DNA of 64,000 bases from Clostridia bacterium (GTDB taxonomy: Bacteria > Bacillota > Clostridia > Oscillospirales > CAG-272), in assembly GCA_017473085.1 (NCBI GenBank), contig JAFUNF010000006.1, forward strand, positions 62,001 to 126,000. The letters run 5' to 3'. This document shows, piece after piece, positions 15,171-23,876 of this stretch (positions are counted from its first letter, which is position 1; the number at the start of each line of letters is the position of its first letter). Both the position numbers and the translations under genes were made by a program. Below the pieces are notes generated by a model that did not search any database, had not been told where the DNA came from, and was given only the letters and a program-made list of their open reading frames with translations.

Positions 15171-17393
15171 ATGGCTGAGCTACTAAAGATAAAAGCAACC
15201 GTTGAAAGAGTTATTTACCAAAATGATGATTCTTGGTATAGTGTGTGCGATGTAACAACAGACAAAAACGAATCTTTAACCATAGTTGGCATTATGCCTT
15301 ACATTTCGGTTGGGGAGGAAATAGAGGCTAATGGAAGCTTTGTTGTTAATAAGGAGCATGGACGACAATTCAAGGTTGAGGAATATAAAAAGGTTCTTCC
15401 TAAAGAAAAAAATAGCATTTTAAGGTATTTATCCTCAGGTGCTGTTAAGGGAATAGGACCTAAAATTGCAAAAAAAATAGTTGATCAATATGGTGAGGAT
15501 TCATTTGATGTTATAGCAAATCATCCTGATTGGCTCGTGCAAATAAATGGTATCTCACGCAAAAAAGCGTATGACATAAGCTTTGATTTTAAAGAAAAAA
15601 GCGACATTCGTGATATTCTTACAATATCCAATGGTACAATTTCTTCATCGAACGCAATCAAGGTTTATAAAAAATGGGGCAAAAATGCACTTGGAATTTT
15701 AAAGGAAAATCCATATCAGCTCTGTTATGGTAACTTTGGTATTGGCTTTAAAAAGGCAGATGAAATAGCCTTTTCCTTTGGAATATCAATAAAGGATCAA
15801 AACCGACTCGAAAGTGGATTAAAATATGTATTAGACGTATATGCCTCAAGAGATGGCCACACCTATGTAAGCACAGAGCTTTTGAAGTCATCTGCATCCA
15901 AGCTGTTAGGCGTAGAAATAGAGGAATTAGCCCCATTTTTCACAGGCAGGGGAATAAATGGCGTTACCTTTATAAATGTGGATAACAAGCCTTGTGCCGT
16001 GCTAAACGACTTATATTTTGCCGAAATGAATGTTTCTAAGAGACTGAAGTTTATAAACAGAGGTGCTTGCAGACTAAATAGCTCAAATGTTGAATATATG
16101 ATAAGTGAGCTTGAATCAAGGGATAATATCAAATATGCAGTAATGCAGAAAAAAACCATTTTCGAATCCCTCGAAAATGGAATAACACTTTTAACAGGTG
16201 GACCTGGTACAGGTAAGACTACTGTAATAAAGGCATTAATAAGCATTTATGAGCAGTTTGGAATGAAATGCGCCCTTTGCGCACCTACTGGCAGAGCGGC
16301 TAAAAGAATGAGCGAATCTACTATGAGAGAGGCAAAGACCATCCATAGACTATTAGAGGTGCTTCCCGACGATGAATTTTCAAGCAAGCCTGTGTTTGGT
16401 AGAAACAAAAATAATCCATTAGAATGTGATGTTTTGATTGTTGATGAAACCTCAATGATAGACATTATGCTAATGAGCTCGCTTTTGAATGCTATAAAGG
16501 TTGGAGCACGCATAGTTTTTATAGGCGATATAAACCAGCTACCATCTGTTGGCGAGGGTAATGTATTACATGATATGATTGCATCAAATCGCTTTTCAAC
16601 AGTGTATTTGAACGAAATTTTCCGTCAAGCACAAAATAGTGGAATAGTTGTAAATGCACATAAAATTAACAGGGGCGAGTATCCAGACCTAAATCAAAAA
16701 TTTTCGGACTTCTTTTTCATTCCATTGAATGAAAATAAGGTCCCTGAATATATTGCCGATTTATGTAAAAATAGACTTCCTAAAAAATATGGTAAGGATA
16801 TACAAGATAAGATACAAATTATTACTCCAACTAAAAAGGGTATGATTGGCACAGTCAATCTGAACGCCACGCTTCAGTCGAATCTTAATCCTATCTCCTC
16901 GTCTAAAGCTGAATTAAAGAGAAGTGAGCTTCGTATTTTCAGAGAAGGCGACCGCATAATGCAATTGAAAAACAACTATGAGGTGGAATGGGAAGAAGTA
17001 AGAAACGGAATAAATCTTTCTGGCTTAGGTGTTTTTAATGGAGACATAGGCAGAATTGAAACCATTTGTGAAGATGGAATAAAGGTTGATTTCTCAGGTA
17101 AAAAGGCAAATTATCTAAAGCAAGATTTAGACCAAATTGACCATTCTTATGCAATAACCGTCCACAAAAGTCAGGGAAGTGAGTATCCAGTAGTTATTAT
17201 TCCTATTACTCGCTCCTGCCCATATATGCTTTTAACACGCAATTTAATTTATACAGCACTTACACGTGCAGAAAAAATGGCAATTATAATTGGCGATTAC
17301 GAAACCTTCTGCTTAATGATTGATAACAACACTCAAATTAACAGAAATACACTATTAGAAAGGCTTCTGAAAAGTGATAACGAAGTTATTTGA
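15171..17393 (+). CDS. recD2: RecD2-type ATP-dependent 5'-3' DNA helicase
   Basis: A 740-residue superfamily 1B helicase of the RecD2 (AddAB/RecBC-independent) type: an N-terminal OB-like extension (residues 1-80), helix-hairpin-helix repeats near SSGAVKGIGPKIAKKIVDQYG, the Walker A motif LLTGGPGTGKTTVIKAL near residue 345, Walker B DVLIVDETSMIDIML, and the C-terminal motif HSYAITVHKSQGSEYPVV. In Bacillus and Deinococcus such proteins act in DNA repair and replication-fork stability. It starts 14 bases after metK, without a strong ribosome binding site, and overlaps the next gene. Confidence 0.93.
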   Translation: MAELLKIKATVERVIYQNDDSWYSVCDVTTDKNESLTIVGIMPYISVGEEIEANGSFVVNKEHGRQFKVEEYKKVLPKEKNSILRYLSSGAVKGIGPKIAKKIVDQYGEDSFDVIANHPDWLVQINGISRKKAYDISFDFKEKSDIRDILTISNGTISSSNAIKVYKKWGKNALGILKENPYQLCYGNFGIGFKKADEIAFSFGISIKDQNRLESGLKYVLDVYASRDGHTYVSTELLKSSASKLLGVEIEELAPFFTGRGINGVTFINVDNKPCAVLNDLYFAEMNVSKRLKFINRGACRLNSSNVEYMISELESRDNIKYAVMQKKTIFESLENGITLLTGGPGTGKTTVIKALISIYEQFGMKCALCAPTGRAAKRMSESTMREAKTIHRLLEVLPDDEFSSKPVFGRNKNNPLECDVLIVDETSMIDIMLMSSLLNAIKVGARIVFIGDINQLPSVGEGNVLHDMIASNRFSTVYLNEIFRQAQNSGIVVNAHKINRGEYPDLNQKFSDFFFIPLNENKVPEYIADLCKNRLPKKYGKDIQDKIQIITPTKKGMIGTVNLNATLQSNLNPISSSKAELKRSELRIFREGDRIMQLKNNYEVEWEEVRNGINLSGLGVFNGDIGRIETICEDGIKVDFSGKKANYLKQDLDQIDHSYAITVHKSQGSEYPVVIIPITRSCPYMLLTRNLIYTALTRAEKMAIIIGDYETFCLMIDNNTQINRNTLLERLLKSDNEVI

Positions 17394-18111
17394 ATTTCTT
17401 AAAATATCTTTTCTTACAAGACCTTGCTTGTTATGTGACGAACCACTATCTCACGATGTTGATGAGCCTATTTGTGATGATTGCTATGAGAAATGGGTGG
17501 AGTGGTACGGACTAGCCTGCGAAAATTGTGGAAAAATATGCGATGAATGTGAATGCATGACATCGGATTTAAAATACATCAATCCTCTTGGCTTAATAAA
17601 ATCCTGTGTGTTTTATGACAGTAAAAGAGCGAAAAAATTTACTAACATGTTTTATAAGCTAAAGGATGAGTATGATTTATCAATTATTGATCTTTTTGCT
17701 GGAAAAATCTGCGATGCTATTTTAAAATCCTGTGCCGAAAAGGGTGTTGATTACAAGAAATTTGTAATAACCTTTGTTCCAAGGCGAAGAATTAGCAGAA
17801 TATGGCGCACCTACGACCATGCCGAGGGTCTTGCTAAGGCAGTAGGAAAAAGACTTGGACTTAAGGTTGTAAAAGCATTAGTGAACACATCAAGAAAGCA
17901 ACAAAAATCGCTAAATAGAAAAGAAAGAGCTATAAACGCAAGAAAAAGCTATCATTTGAGAAAGGATTATAAATCCAACGAAAAATTTTATATTTTAATA
18001 GATGATGTAATGACGACGGGTGCAACTATTTTAGCTTGTGCTAACTGCTTGAAGAAGGCAGGAGCAATAGTTGTATTTCCTGTTACCTTTGCAAGAACAC
18101 CAGAAAGCTAA
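17374..18111 (+). CDS. comFC: ComFC-like phosphoribosyltransferase-fold protein
   Basis: A 245-residue protein with an N-terminal zinc-finger region, CLLCDEPL...CDDCY and CENCGKICDEC, and a C-terminal type I phosphoribosyltransferase domain with the PRPP-loop motif ILIDDVMTTGATI near residue 210. This is the ComFC layout, needed for DNA uptake during transformation in competent Firmicutes. It starts with GTG inside the last codons of recD2 (20-base overlap), so the two are translationally coupled. Whether the organism is competent is not shown; comFA is not adjacent. Confidence 0.85.
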   Translation: MITKLFEFLKISFLTRPCLLCDEPLSHDVDEPICDDCYEKWVEWYGLACENCGKICDECECMTSDLKYINPLGLIKSCVFYDSKRAKKFTNMFYKLKDEYDLSIIDLFAGKICDAILKSCAEKGVDYKKFVITFVPRRRISRIWRTYDHAEGLAKAVGKRLGLKVVKALVNTSRKQQKSLNRKERAINARKSYHLRKDYKSNEKFYILIDDVMTTGATILACANCLKKAGAIVVFPVTFARTPES

Positions 18112-18133
18112 TTATTTTAAAGGAGATACAACA

Positions 18134-18568
18134 ATGTTAAAAGGAATACCACAAATTATTTCCCCTGAGCTACTAAAGGTATTGTGCGAAATGGGACATA
18201 GCGATAGAATAGTAATTGCAGACGGAAATTTTCCTGCAGAATCTATGGGTAAAAACGCAATAGTAATAAGATGCGATGGTCACGGTGTGCCAGAGATTCT
18301 TGATGCTATTCTTCAATTATTTCCACTTGATACATATGTAGAAAAGCCTGCTTTGCTAATGGAGGTTATGAAGGGGGATAATGCAAAAACTCCAATTTGG
18401 GACACCTACAAGGAAATAATCACAAAATACGATTCACGTGGTGCCGAGACAGTTGGCACAATTGAAAGATTTGCATTCTATGAGGAAGCCAAAAAAGCTT
18501 ATGCAATCATTGCAACAAGCGAAAAGGCAATTTATGCAAATATAATGCTTCAAAAGGGCGTAATATAA
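18134..18568 (+). CDS. RbsD/FucU-family sugar mutarotase (L-fucose mutarotase type)
   Basis: 144 residues matching the FucU branch: LKGIPQIISPELLKVLCEMGHSDRIVIADGNFP contains the catalytic-site GHSD motif, and RCDGHGVPEILDAIL follows. The family interconverts alpha and beta anomers of fucose (FucU) or ribose (RbsD); the long N-terminal segment favours FucU. The start is ATG 18134 after AAAGGAG; the frame upstream overlaps comFC. It ends at a strong terminator. No fucose operon surrounds it, but a GH151-type putative alpha-L-fucosidase is at 43.3 kb. Confidence 0.88.
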   Translation: MLKGIPQIISPELLKVLCEMGHSDRIVIADGNFPAESMGKNAIVIRCDGHGVPEILDAILQLFPLDTYVEKPALLMEVMKGDNAKTPIWDTYKEIITKYDSRGAETVGTIERFAFYEEAKKAYAIIATSEKAIYANIMLQKGVI

Positions 18569-18571
18569 GAC

Positions 18572-18599
18572 AAAAAATGGCATTTTGATGCCATTTTTT
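18572..18599 (+). terminator. Terminator after the mutarotase gene
   Basis: AATGGCAT-TTTG-ATGCCATT followed by six T in an A/T-flanked hairpin, just after the stop codon. Confidence 0.85.
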
Positions 18600-18608
18600 G
18601 TTTAATTG

Positions 18609-18637
18609 TTGAATTTTATATATAGATATGATACAAT
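18609..18637 (+). promoter_or_regulatory. Promoter of the DUF2500-like gene
   Basis: TTGAAT, 17 bases, TACAAT, then AAAGGAG before the ATG at 18664. Confidence 0.6.
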
Positions 18638-18663
18638 TAAAATAGAAAAAGGAGCTGATCTAT

Positions 18664-19092
18664 ATGTGGTATATTACAGTAAATGATGTTGTTTCAGGAG
18701 CATTGCTATTTTTATTGCTGTTTGGTATTCCAGCAATAATGCTTGTCCTTGGAATTATATTGCTTGTTAGAGTCTTTATGCCTGGAGTTGTAAATACGGG
18801 CAGAAAAGCTACGACGTATACAGTAAAAACAAGAGTATTGGGAAGACGTGAGCATCACATTAATAGTATCCAAGGAAATGTAAAATACTACTATATAACC
18901 TTTGCTCTCGAGGAAAACGACAAAATTGAGCTTAAGGTATCTAAAAGCACATTTAATTCTGTTGATTATGACGATATAGTTAAGCTTACATACGCAGGTG
19001 AACGATTTAAAAACTTGAGTATTATCGAAAGGTCTGGCAAAAAAACTGTCCCAACATATACGAGTGGCACAAATATGACAGATATAATATAA
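18664..19092 (+). CDS. DUF2500-like single-pass membrane protein
   Basis: 142 residues. One long hydrophobic segment (GALLFLLLFGIPAIMLVLGIIL) is followed by a soluble beta-rich domain with YYYITFALEENDKIELKVSKS and the closing DIVKLTYAGERFKNL. This pattern of a tyrosine-rich strand, then a glycine-turn strand resembles the DUF2500 family, whose function is unknown. It is a single-gene unit with its own promoter and terminator. The family assignment is by eye and tentative. Confidence 0.65.
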   Translation: MWYITVNDVVSGALLFLLLFGIPAIMLVLGIILLVRVFMPGVVNTGRKATTYTVKTRVLGRREHHINSIQGNVKYYYITFALEENDKIELKVSKSTFNSVDYDDIVKLTYAGERFKNLSIIERSGKKTVPTYTSGTNMTDII

Positions 19093-19098
19093 TTGCTT

Positions 19099-19129
19099 AA
19101 AGTCTCCCTGAAAGCCAGGGAGACTTTTT
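19099..19129 (+). terminator. Terminator after the DUF2500-like gene
   Basis: AAGTCTCCCTG / CAGGGAGACTT, loop AAAGC, followed by T5. Confidence 0.85.
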
Positions 19130-19178
19130 CAATCTAAAAACTCAACTGAATTTAGAAAAATTCTCTCAAAATGAGTTA

Positions 19179-19206
19179 TTGTTTTTGTTGTGTTCCATGC
19201 TATAAT
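19179..19206 (+). promoter_or_regulatory. Promoter of the first XRE-TPR regulator
   Basis: TTGTTT (19179-19184), 16 bases, TATAAT (19201-19206). A small inverted repeat CTCA-AAA-TGAG lies just upstream and could be an operator. The 13 bases TTTAGAAAAATTC at about 19151 recur at about 21940 before the first sigma-factor gene. Confidence 0.55.
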
Positions 19207-19250
19207 AGAGGTAGGATAAGCGCTGATCCAATAATAATTTGGAGGTCTTT

Positions 19251-20054
19251 ATGATTAGACTTGGAGAAAAAATAAAGCAGTTAAGAAAACAGAAAAACAT
19301 TTCACAAGAGGTTTTGGCTAATCACCTTGGGGTATCTTTTCAGGCTGTTTCTAAATGGGAAACAGAAACAACACAGCCAGATGTTATTATGATACCTGCA
19401 ATAGCATCGTTCTTTGGTGTTTCAACTGATGAACTATTTGACTTTAATCTTTTTGAAATTGAGCAAAAGGTTGAAAAAATAGTTGATGAACACAGGATTT
19501 ATTTAGAAACAGATGTAAAGAAAAGTGAACAAATTATTCGTAACGGATTAAAGAAATACCCTGGTAATGAAATATTGTTAAATTGCCTTATCAATATAAT
19601 TTCTGCAACCGAGCGAAGCGATGAAGCAATTGCTATTGCCAAGGCTTTAGTTGAAAGCACAAAATGTGATGAAATACGCATTGACGCTTGGAGAATTATG
19701 GCTGAAGCGTATAAATCAAAGGGCGATTATTCATTAGCAAAGGAAGCTATTGAGCATATCCCTGAAATATATTTTTCCAATCTTTATGTTAAAGCATATC
19801 TATTAGAAGGAGAAGAGAAATTTGAAGCAGCTATCAAAGAAGCTTCATTGTGCTTTGAACACTTGGTTTGGATGCTTGAAATTCTCGGCGAAATATATCT
19901 CAAAAACGGAGAAGTCGAAAAGGCAAAAATACAATATACACAAGCTATAAAAGTATTGAAGGCTTTTGAAAATGATTTTGAAACAAATTATACCCATAAC
20001 AAATACGACCAAAAGAAAATCAAAGAGCTTGAAAATAAACTATATAAGATTTGA
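19251..20054 (+). CDS. XRE-family transcriptional regulator with C-terminal helical (TPR-like) repeats
   Basis: About 267 residues. The N-terminal Cro/cI-type helix-turn-helix occupies residues 3-62 (ISQEVLANHLGVSFQAVSKWE). The rest is a helical array with TPR-like spacing (KSEQIIRNGLKKYPGNEILLNCL, then NGEVEKAKIQYTQAIKVL), a module that in related regulators binds peptides or proteins. ATG 19251 follows GGAGG; the TTG at 19239 overlaps it. It is the first gene of the regulator island and resembles the regulator at 25.5 kb, which suggests an old duplication. Confidence 0.85.
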   Translation: MIRLGEKIKQLRKQKNISQEVLANHLGVSFQAVSKWETETTQPDVIMIPAIASFFGVSTDELFDFNLFEIEQKVEKIVDEHRIYLETDVKKSEQIIRNGLKKYPGNEILLNCLINIISATERSDEAIAIAKALVESTKCDEIRIDAWRIMAEAYKSKGDYSLAKEAIEHIPEIYFSNLYVKAYLLEGEEKFEAAIKEASLCFEHLVWMLEILGEIYLKNGEVEKAKIQYTQAIKVLKAFENDFETNYTHNKYDQKKIKELENKLYKI

Positions 20055-20060
20055 CAAGAG

Positions 20061-20082
20061 CGAGTGCTTCGGCACTCGTTTT
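20061..20082 (+). terminator. GAGTG-stem terminator T1
   Basis: CGAGTGC-TTCG-GCACTCG with T4 after the first XRE gene. The stem sequence recurs in three other terminators of the island. Confidence 0.8.
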
Positions 20083-20112
20083 CTAATTATGATTGATGAT
20101 TGAAGAAGAAAA

Positions 20113-20176
20113 TCTCCTTTTTGGAGAATTTATAAAATTATTCTCCATTGACTCTACGATAGGTTTCAAGTATAAT
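20113..20176 (+). promoter_or_regulatory. Promoter with nested inverted repeats before the tandem XRE genes
   Basis: A good promoter, TTGACT (20148-20153), 17 bases, TATAAT (20171-20176), is preceded by two overlapping inverted repeats that share one arm: TCTCC-TTTTT-GGAGA (20113-20127) and GGAGAAT...ATTCTCC (20123-20129 with 20140-20146). The second ends one base before the -35 box. They look like operators for an autoregulating XRE protein; this is inference. Confidence 0.55.
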
Positions 20177-20221
20177 TAAGGTACAAGGACCGGAACTTGA
20201 ATAAATTTTCGAGGTACACTT

Positions 20222-21097
20222 ATGGAAAATATCGGTATCGCAAGCAAATTAGCAGAATTAAGAAACAGTTTATCATTAACACAAGATGAGGTGGCAACCT
20301 CTCTTGGAATTTCAAACAAAACCCTTTCTAAATGGGAAAATGGAATGAGTGAGCCAAATCTTACTATGCTAAGCAAGCTGGCAGAATATTATAGTGTTAG
20401 CACCGATTATATTTTAGGAATAAACGCGGCAAAAGATATTAAATCTACAGACTTATTGAAACAAGAGCTTTCAGAACTTGATTTTGAAGGTGGCATTTTA
20501 AAAACATTCCAAATTAACTTTGAAATGCTAAGGACAAAGATTATGGAATCGATTAGTGCACCTACAGATAAGAAAACAATTGTGCCAAGCAATGATATTT
20601 TACACGGGCACTATTTTTGTCGTTCTCGTATAGAAACAAATGAAGAGTTTGAAATGCATCTAAATACAGATGATTTGTCAATGTATATTCAATTGCTTGG
20701 TAATAGGAATAATTTTTATTGGCTTGGCAAAGAAGATATTCAAAATAAAATATCTAAGCTATTCGGTTTTCTTTCAAAACCGAATGCTTTAAAGGTTGTA
20801 AAGCTGATTCATACCAAAACTACATCAAGAAACATTTCCGCTTCTTTTGTTGCTAAAAAGACAGGGCTTACCGTTGAAATAGCCACAGAAATTTTAGATG
20901 AGGCTTGCAACATAGGGCTTTGTACAAAAAATGTAGCACATCTCAATGATAAAGAAGTTGTTATTTATGTTTCAAACGGCTCCGGAAAAATTTTATCCCT
21001 TGTTTGTATAGCGTATGAATATATGTGTGGTGATGGACTCAACGACTATATGGTTGGTGCACAAAACTGTAGACTAATTGATGGAGGCAAGATATGA
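20222..21097 (+). CDS. XRE-family regulator with C-terminal winged-helix-like domain (first of tandem pair)
   Basis: 291 residues. Residues 8-65 form the XRE helix-turn-helix (LTQDEVATSLGISNKTLSKWENG). After a linker and a region rich in aromatic residues, a second DNA-binding-like module is visible (KLFGFLSKPNALKVVKLIHTK, then SASFVAKKTGLTVEIATEILDEACNIGL), which reads like an ArsR/MarR-type winged helix. The stop codon overlaps the next start (ATGA), so the two XRE proteins are co-translated. The next protein has the same architecture, so they may form a heterodimer. No ligand can be named. Confidence 0.82.
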   Translation: MENIGIASKLAELRNSLSLTQDEVATSLGISNKTLSKWENGMSEPNLTMLSKLAEYYSVSTDYILGINAAKDIKSTDLLKQELSELDFEGGILKTFQINFEMLRTKIMESISAPTDKKTIVPSNDILHGHYFCRSRIETNEEFEMHLNTDDLSMYIQLLGNRNNFYWLGKEDIQNKISKLFGFLSKPNALKVVKLIHTKTTSRNISASFVAKKTGLTVEIATEILDEACNIGLCTKNVAHLNDKEVVIYVSNGSGKILSLVCIAYEYMCGDGLNDYMVGAQNCRLIDGGKI

Positions 21098-21939
21098 GCT
21101 TAGGTGAAAATATCAAAAAATATAGACTAAAAAAGAAGCTAACACAAGAACAGCTTGCTAATTTACTTTTTGTTTCATCACAGGCGGTTTCAAAGTGGGA
21201 GTGTAATGAAAATTTTCCCGATGGCTCGTTGCTTGTACCACTTGCGAATGCATTGGGTGTTTCTCTTGACATACTGTTTGAAAACAACAATATTTGCTTT
21301 AATGATGCCGTAAGGAGCGTATCAACGTTTTTACGAAATGATAAAAGCGAAAACAAATTCGAGATTGTGAGAAGTATTTGCTGGCATTTGCAAGAAGCAT
21401 TATTCGGAATACACGAGAAAGATTCTTTTGGAATAAGAGAGGATGACAATGATATTATATACAAGTGTGGCGTAGGCACTAATAACAACTCATACATTCT
21501 AAAAGAAAACGGCTTTACTCAAATATCAAATGGTCGCTCCCCGTATTTTGCGGTATTTCCCGAGCCAAAGGATGGTTGGGCACAGACAATAGAGGATGGC
21601 GAAAATGTACGAAAAATATTTGAATGCTTTGCAGATATAGATACAATGAAAGCGGTTCTATTTGTGCAAAAAGCAGGCATTGAATATGTTTTTGACAAAG
21701 AGCATTTATGCCAAAAATGCGAAATTGACAATTCAAGCATTGATAGAGTAATCAGCAATTTAATGTATGTAAAGCTCATTTCGGAGATAAAAACAAGCAT
21801 TGATAACGAGGAACATATTCTTTATACAACTGCACCATCTCACAAGGTAATTTCATTATTTTTAATGGCTCACGAGTTTTACTACAAGGGTGGTTATTCA
21901 ACTCAAATACATTGCAGAAAAACACCGTTTTTAAAATAA
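21094..21939 (+). CDS. XRE-family regulator with C-terminal winged-helix-like domain (second of tandem pair)
   Basis: 281 residues, paralogous to the preceding gene. The XRE domain covers residues 2-60 (LTQEQLANLLFVSSQAVSKWE). The C-terminal part aligns with the upstream protein through KIFECFADIDTMKAVLFVQKAG and DNSSIDRVISNLMYVKLISEI, and both end in a conserved FLMAHEFYYKGG / CIAYEYMCGDG stretch. It overlaps the upstream gene by four bases and lies 151 bases before a sigma-factor gene on the same strand, which suggests that the pair controls that gene. Confidence 0.82.
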   Translation: MSLGENIKKYRLKKKLTQEQLANLLFVSSQAVSKWECNENFPDGSLLVPLANALGVSLDILFENNNICFNDAVRSVSTFLRNDKSENKFEIVRSICWHLQEALFGIHEKDSFGIREDDNDIIYKCGVGTNNNSYILKENGFTQISNGRSPYFAVFPEPKDGWAQTIEDGENVRKIFECFADIDTMKAVLFVQKAGIEYVFDKEHLCQKCEIDNSSIDRVISNLMYVKLISEIKTSIDNEEHILYTTAPSHKVISLFLMAHEFYYKGGYSTQIHCRKTPFLK

Positions 21940-22090
21940 ATTTAGAAAAATTCAAAATTGTTCCAACATTTGTGTTTTTTACGACACTATTATTACGAAC
22001 ATGCATGTGAGTAACAAGGTTCTGCGTAGCAGATTCTTATAATGACGGGCAAGGAACCAACCCGACAAAAACTCTTAAAAGGCGGATAAA
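21940..22090 (+). promoter_or_regulatory. Leader of the first sigma-factor gene with alternative hairpins
   Basis: No gene is visible here. The stretch 22018-22064 can fold in two ways: GGTTC (22018-22022) with GAACC (22054-22058), or the local hairpin TCTGC-GTA-GCAGA (22021-22033) followed by CGGG...CCCG (22046-22049 with 22061-22064). A TATAAT at 22038-22043 lies between. GGAACC resembles an ECF -35 box but sits very near the start codon. Function is not established. Confidence 0.35.
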
Positions 22091-23725
22091 ATGGATATTT
22101 CAAAAGACATTATTGAAAAGTACGCAAAGAAAATATATGGCTTTGCATTTTCTAAAACGAGAGATTATAACGATGCTCAAGACTTATCGCAAGAAATTCT
22201 TTTGGTGTTGTTTGATAAAGGCACAAAGCTTTCGCAAATAGAAAATATGGGTGCATACATATATAGAATTTGCTGTTATACTTGGATGAACTTTTACAGA
22301 AAGGACATTCAAAAAAGAAAAAATCTTGAAAATGCATCTGTGCTTGAATTTGTAGCAGATGAAACTGATATAGAGGAAGAATATATCAAAAAGGAGCTAC
22401 ACGAAAAGCTCAGGCAAGAAATAATGTATCTCTCCAAAATGAAGCGAGAGGTAACAATAATGTTCTATTATGAAAATAAAACAAGCAAAGAAATATCCGA
22501 AATATTAAATATCCCCGATTCCAGCGTACGATGGTATTTAGGAGAAAGCAAAAAAACACTAAAGGAGCGAATTGAAATGACAGAGCAAGGAATCTATAAA
22601 CCTGTAAAAATTGGTATAGGTCATAATGGTTGGACTACCGATTACGATATGTTTGGGCTAAGAAGCGATGTTTTGATGCAAAATATATGCTATCTTTGCT
22701 ATCAAAAGCCACACACTATCGAGGAAATCGCAAGGACTCTTGGGGTAGCAGCGGTTTATCTTGAGGATAAGATAGACAAGCTTTTGCATATGGACTATCT
22801 TAAACCAATAGGTAAAAATAAGTATCAGACTACATTTTTCATAATGGAAGATGGGTTCTATTTAGAAAGCAAAAAGTTTATGTACAAATTTGCTGATAAA
22901 ATATCAGTGCCACTATATAATTTAACTGTGACTGCAAAAGATGAATTAAAGAAAAGTGGTTCTTTACTCGGAGAGTACAATGATAATTTCTTGATGTGGT
23001 CGTTGCTTATGCTCACAATAAATAATGCGGTACATTATATTAATGAGCTTGTCTCAAAAAAGAAAGGCTTGAATTATATATATCCAAAGCGTAAGGATGG
23101 AAGTGAGCACTTTGTTTCTGCATCGATGGTAACAGGGGAAATCGTTGATAATGCAGAAAAGGACTTTAAAGAGTTTTTCTTAAAATGTGAAGGCTGTGGA
23201 GTAAAAACAAGAACAAGTGATAAATTGAACTCTTTGCAGTATGATATTGGCTTTTTCGGACAAGGCTGGAGAGATTTTGATGATATAGAACTCAATCAGC
23301 TATCAAGAGTAGTTGATATTATTGAAAAGGATGAAATACCAAATGAATATGATAAGCACGCAATTGCTAATCTTGTCAAAAAGGGCTATGTGCGTGTGGA
23401 AAATGAAAAGCCAATAATTTTAATTCCATATCTTAAACACCAAGAACACCCCATTCTTTTTAAATATTACGATAAAGAGCAATTTTTCGAAAAAATAAAG
23501 AAGGAACTTGATATAGATGAAGTAATAAATATGTGCTGTGAGCATATAGACAATGTGCGAAAGCTAATACCAAGCTTCCTTGACGAAACAGAAACAAATC
23601 AAATTTTATGCAATAGCTTTACGAATCAATATTCTTTCCTCTGGAGTTTGTGGAAAAAGGGATATTTGCAAACACCGTCAGCGGAAGAAATCAAAAGACT
23701 TTGCACCTTTGTTAACGAAAAATAA
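22091..23725 (+). CDS. Sigma-70-family (ECF-like) sigma factor with long C-terminal extension
   Basis: 544 residues. The first 165 form an ECF-type sigma factor: region 2 (YNDAQDLSQEILLVLF, then MGAYIYRICCYTWMNFYRK) and region 4 (KREVTIMFYYENKTSKEISEILNIPDSSVRWYL). Some 375 more residues follow, an unusual length for this class. They begin with a winged-helix-like segment (HTIEEIARTLGVAAVYLEDKI) and contain cysteines CEGCGVKT. No anti-sigma gene is adjacent; the extension may do that job or sense a signal. It is paralogous over its whole length to the product at 26634-28187. The start follows AAAGGCGG. Confidence 0.82.
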   Translation: MDISKDIIEKYAKKIYGFAFSKTRDYNDAQDLSQEILLVLFDKGTKLSQIENMGAYIYRICCYTWMNFYRKDIQKRKNLENASVLEFVADETDIEEEYIKKELHEKLRQEIMYLSKMKREVTIMFYYENKTSKEISEILNIPDSSVRWYLGESKKTLKERIEMTEQGIYKPVKIGIGHNGWTTDYDMFGLRSDVLMQNICYLCYQKPHTIEEIARTLGVAAVYLEDKIDKLLHMDYLKPIGKNKYQTTFFIMEDGFYLESKKFMYKFADKISVPLYNLTVTAKDELKKSGSLLGEYNDNFLMWSLLMLTINNAVHYINELVSKKKGLNYIYPKRKDGSEHFVSASMVTGEIVDNAEKDFKEFFLKCEGCGVKTRTSDKLNSLQYDIGFFGQGWRDFDDIELNQLSRVVDIIEKDEIPNEYDKHAIANLVKKGYVRVENEKPIILIPYLKHQEHPILFKYYDKEQFFEKIKKELDIDEVINMCCEHIDNVRKLIPSFLDETETNQILCNSFTNQYSFLWSLWKKGYLQTPSAEEIKRLCTFVNEK

Positions 23726-23760
23726 CTTCAAAGAAAATCTTTGAGTTATAACCTCCTAAA

Positions 23761-23786
23761 AGCGAGTGTCAACTTTGACACTCGCT
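23761..23786 (+). terminator. GAGTG-stem terminator T2
   Basis: AGCGAGTGTCAA-CT-TTGACACTCGCT, a 12-bp perfect stem with a weak T tract. It is preceded by TAACCTCCTAAAA, also found before T3, so the two are homologous beyond the stem. Confidence 0.7.
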
Positions 23787-23820
23787 TGAATGGTTTACTT
23801 TAAAATCAATTATTGCGTTA

Positions 23821-23849
23821 TTGAAATAATTGATATGGTGTGATATAAT
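23821..23849 (+). promoter_or_regulatory. Promoter of the orphan gene at 23.9 kb
   Basis: TTGAAA, 17 bases, TATAAT; the ATG at 23877 follows a GGGGGG site. Confidence 0.7.
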
Positions 23850-23876
23850 GTTTATAAGGACAATCGGGGGGATTTT

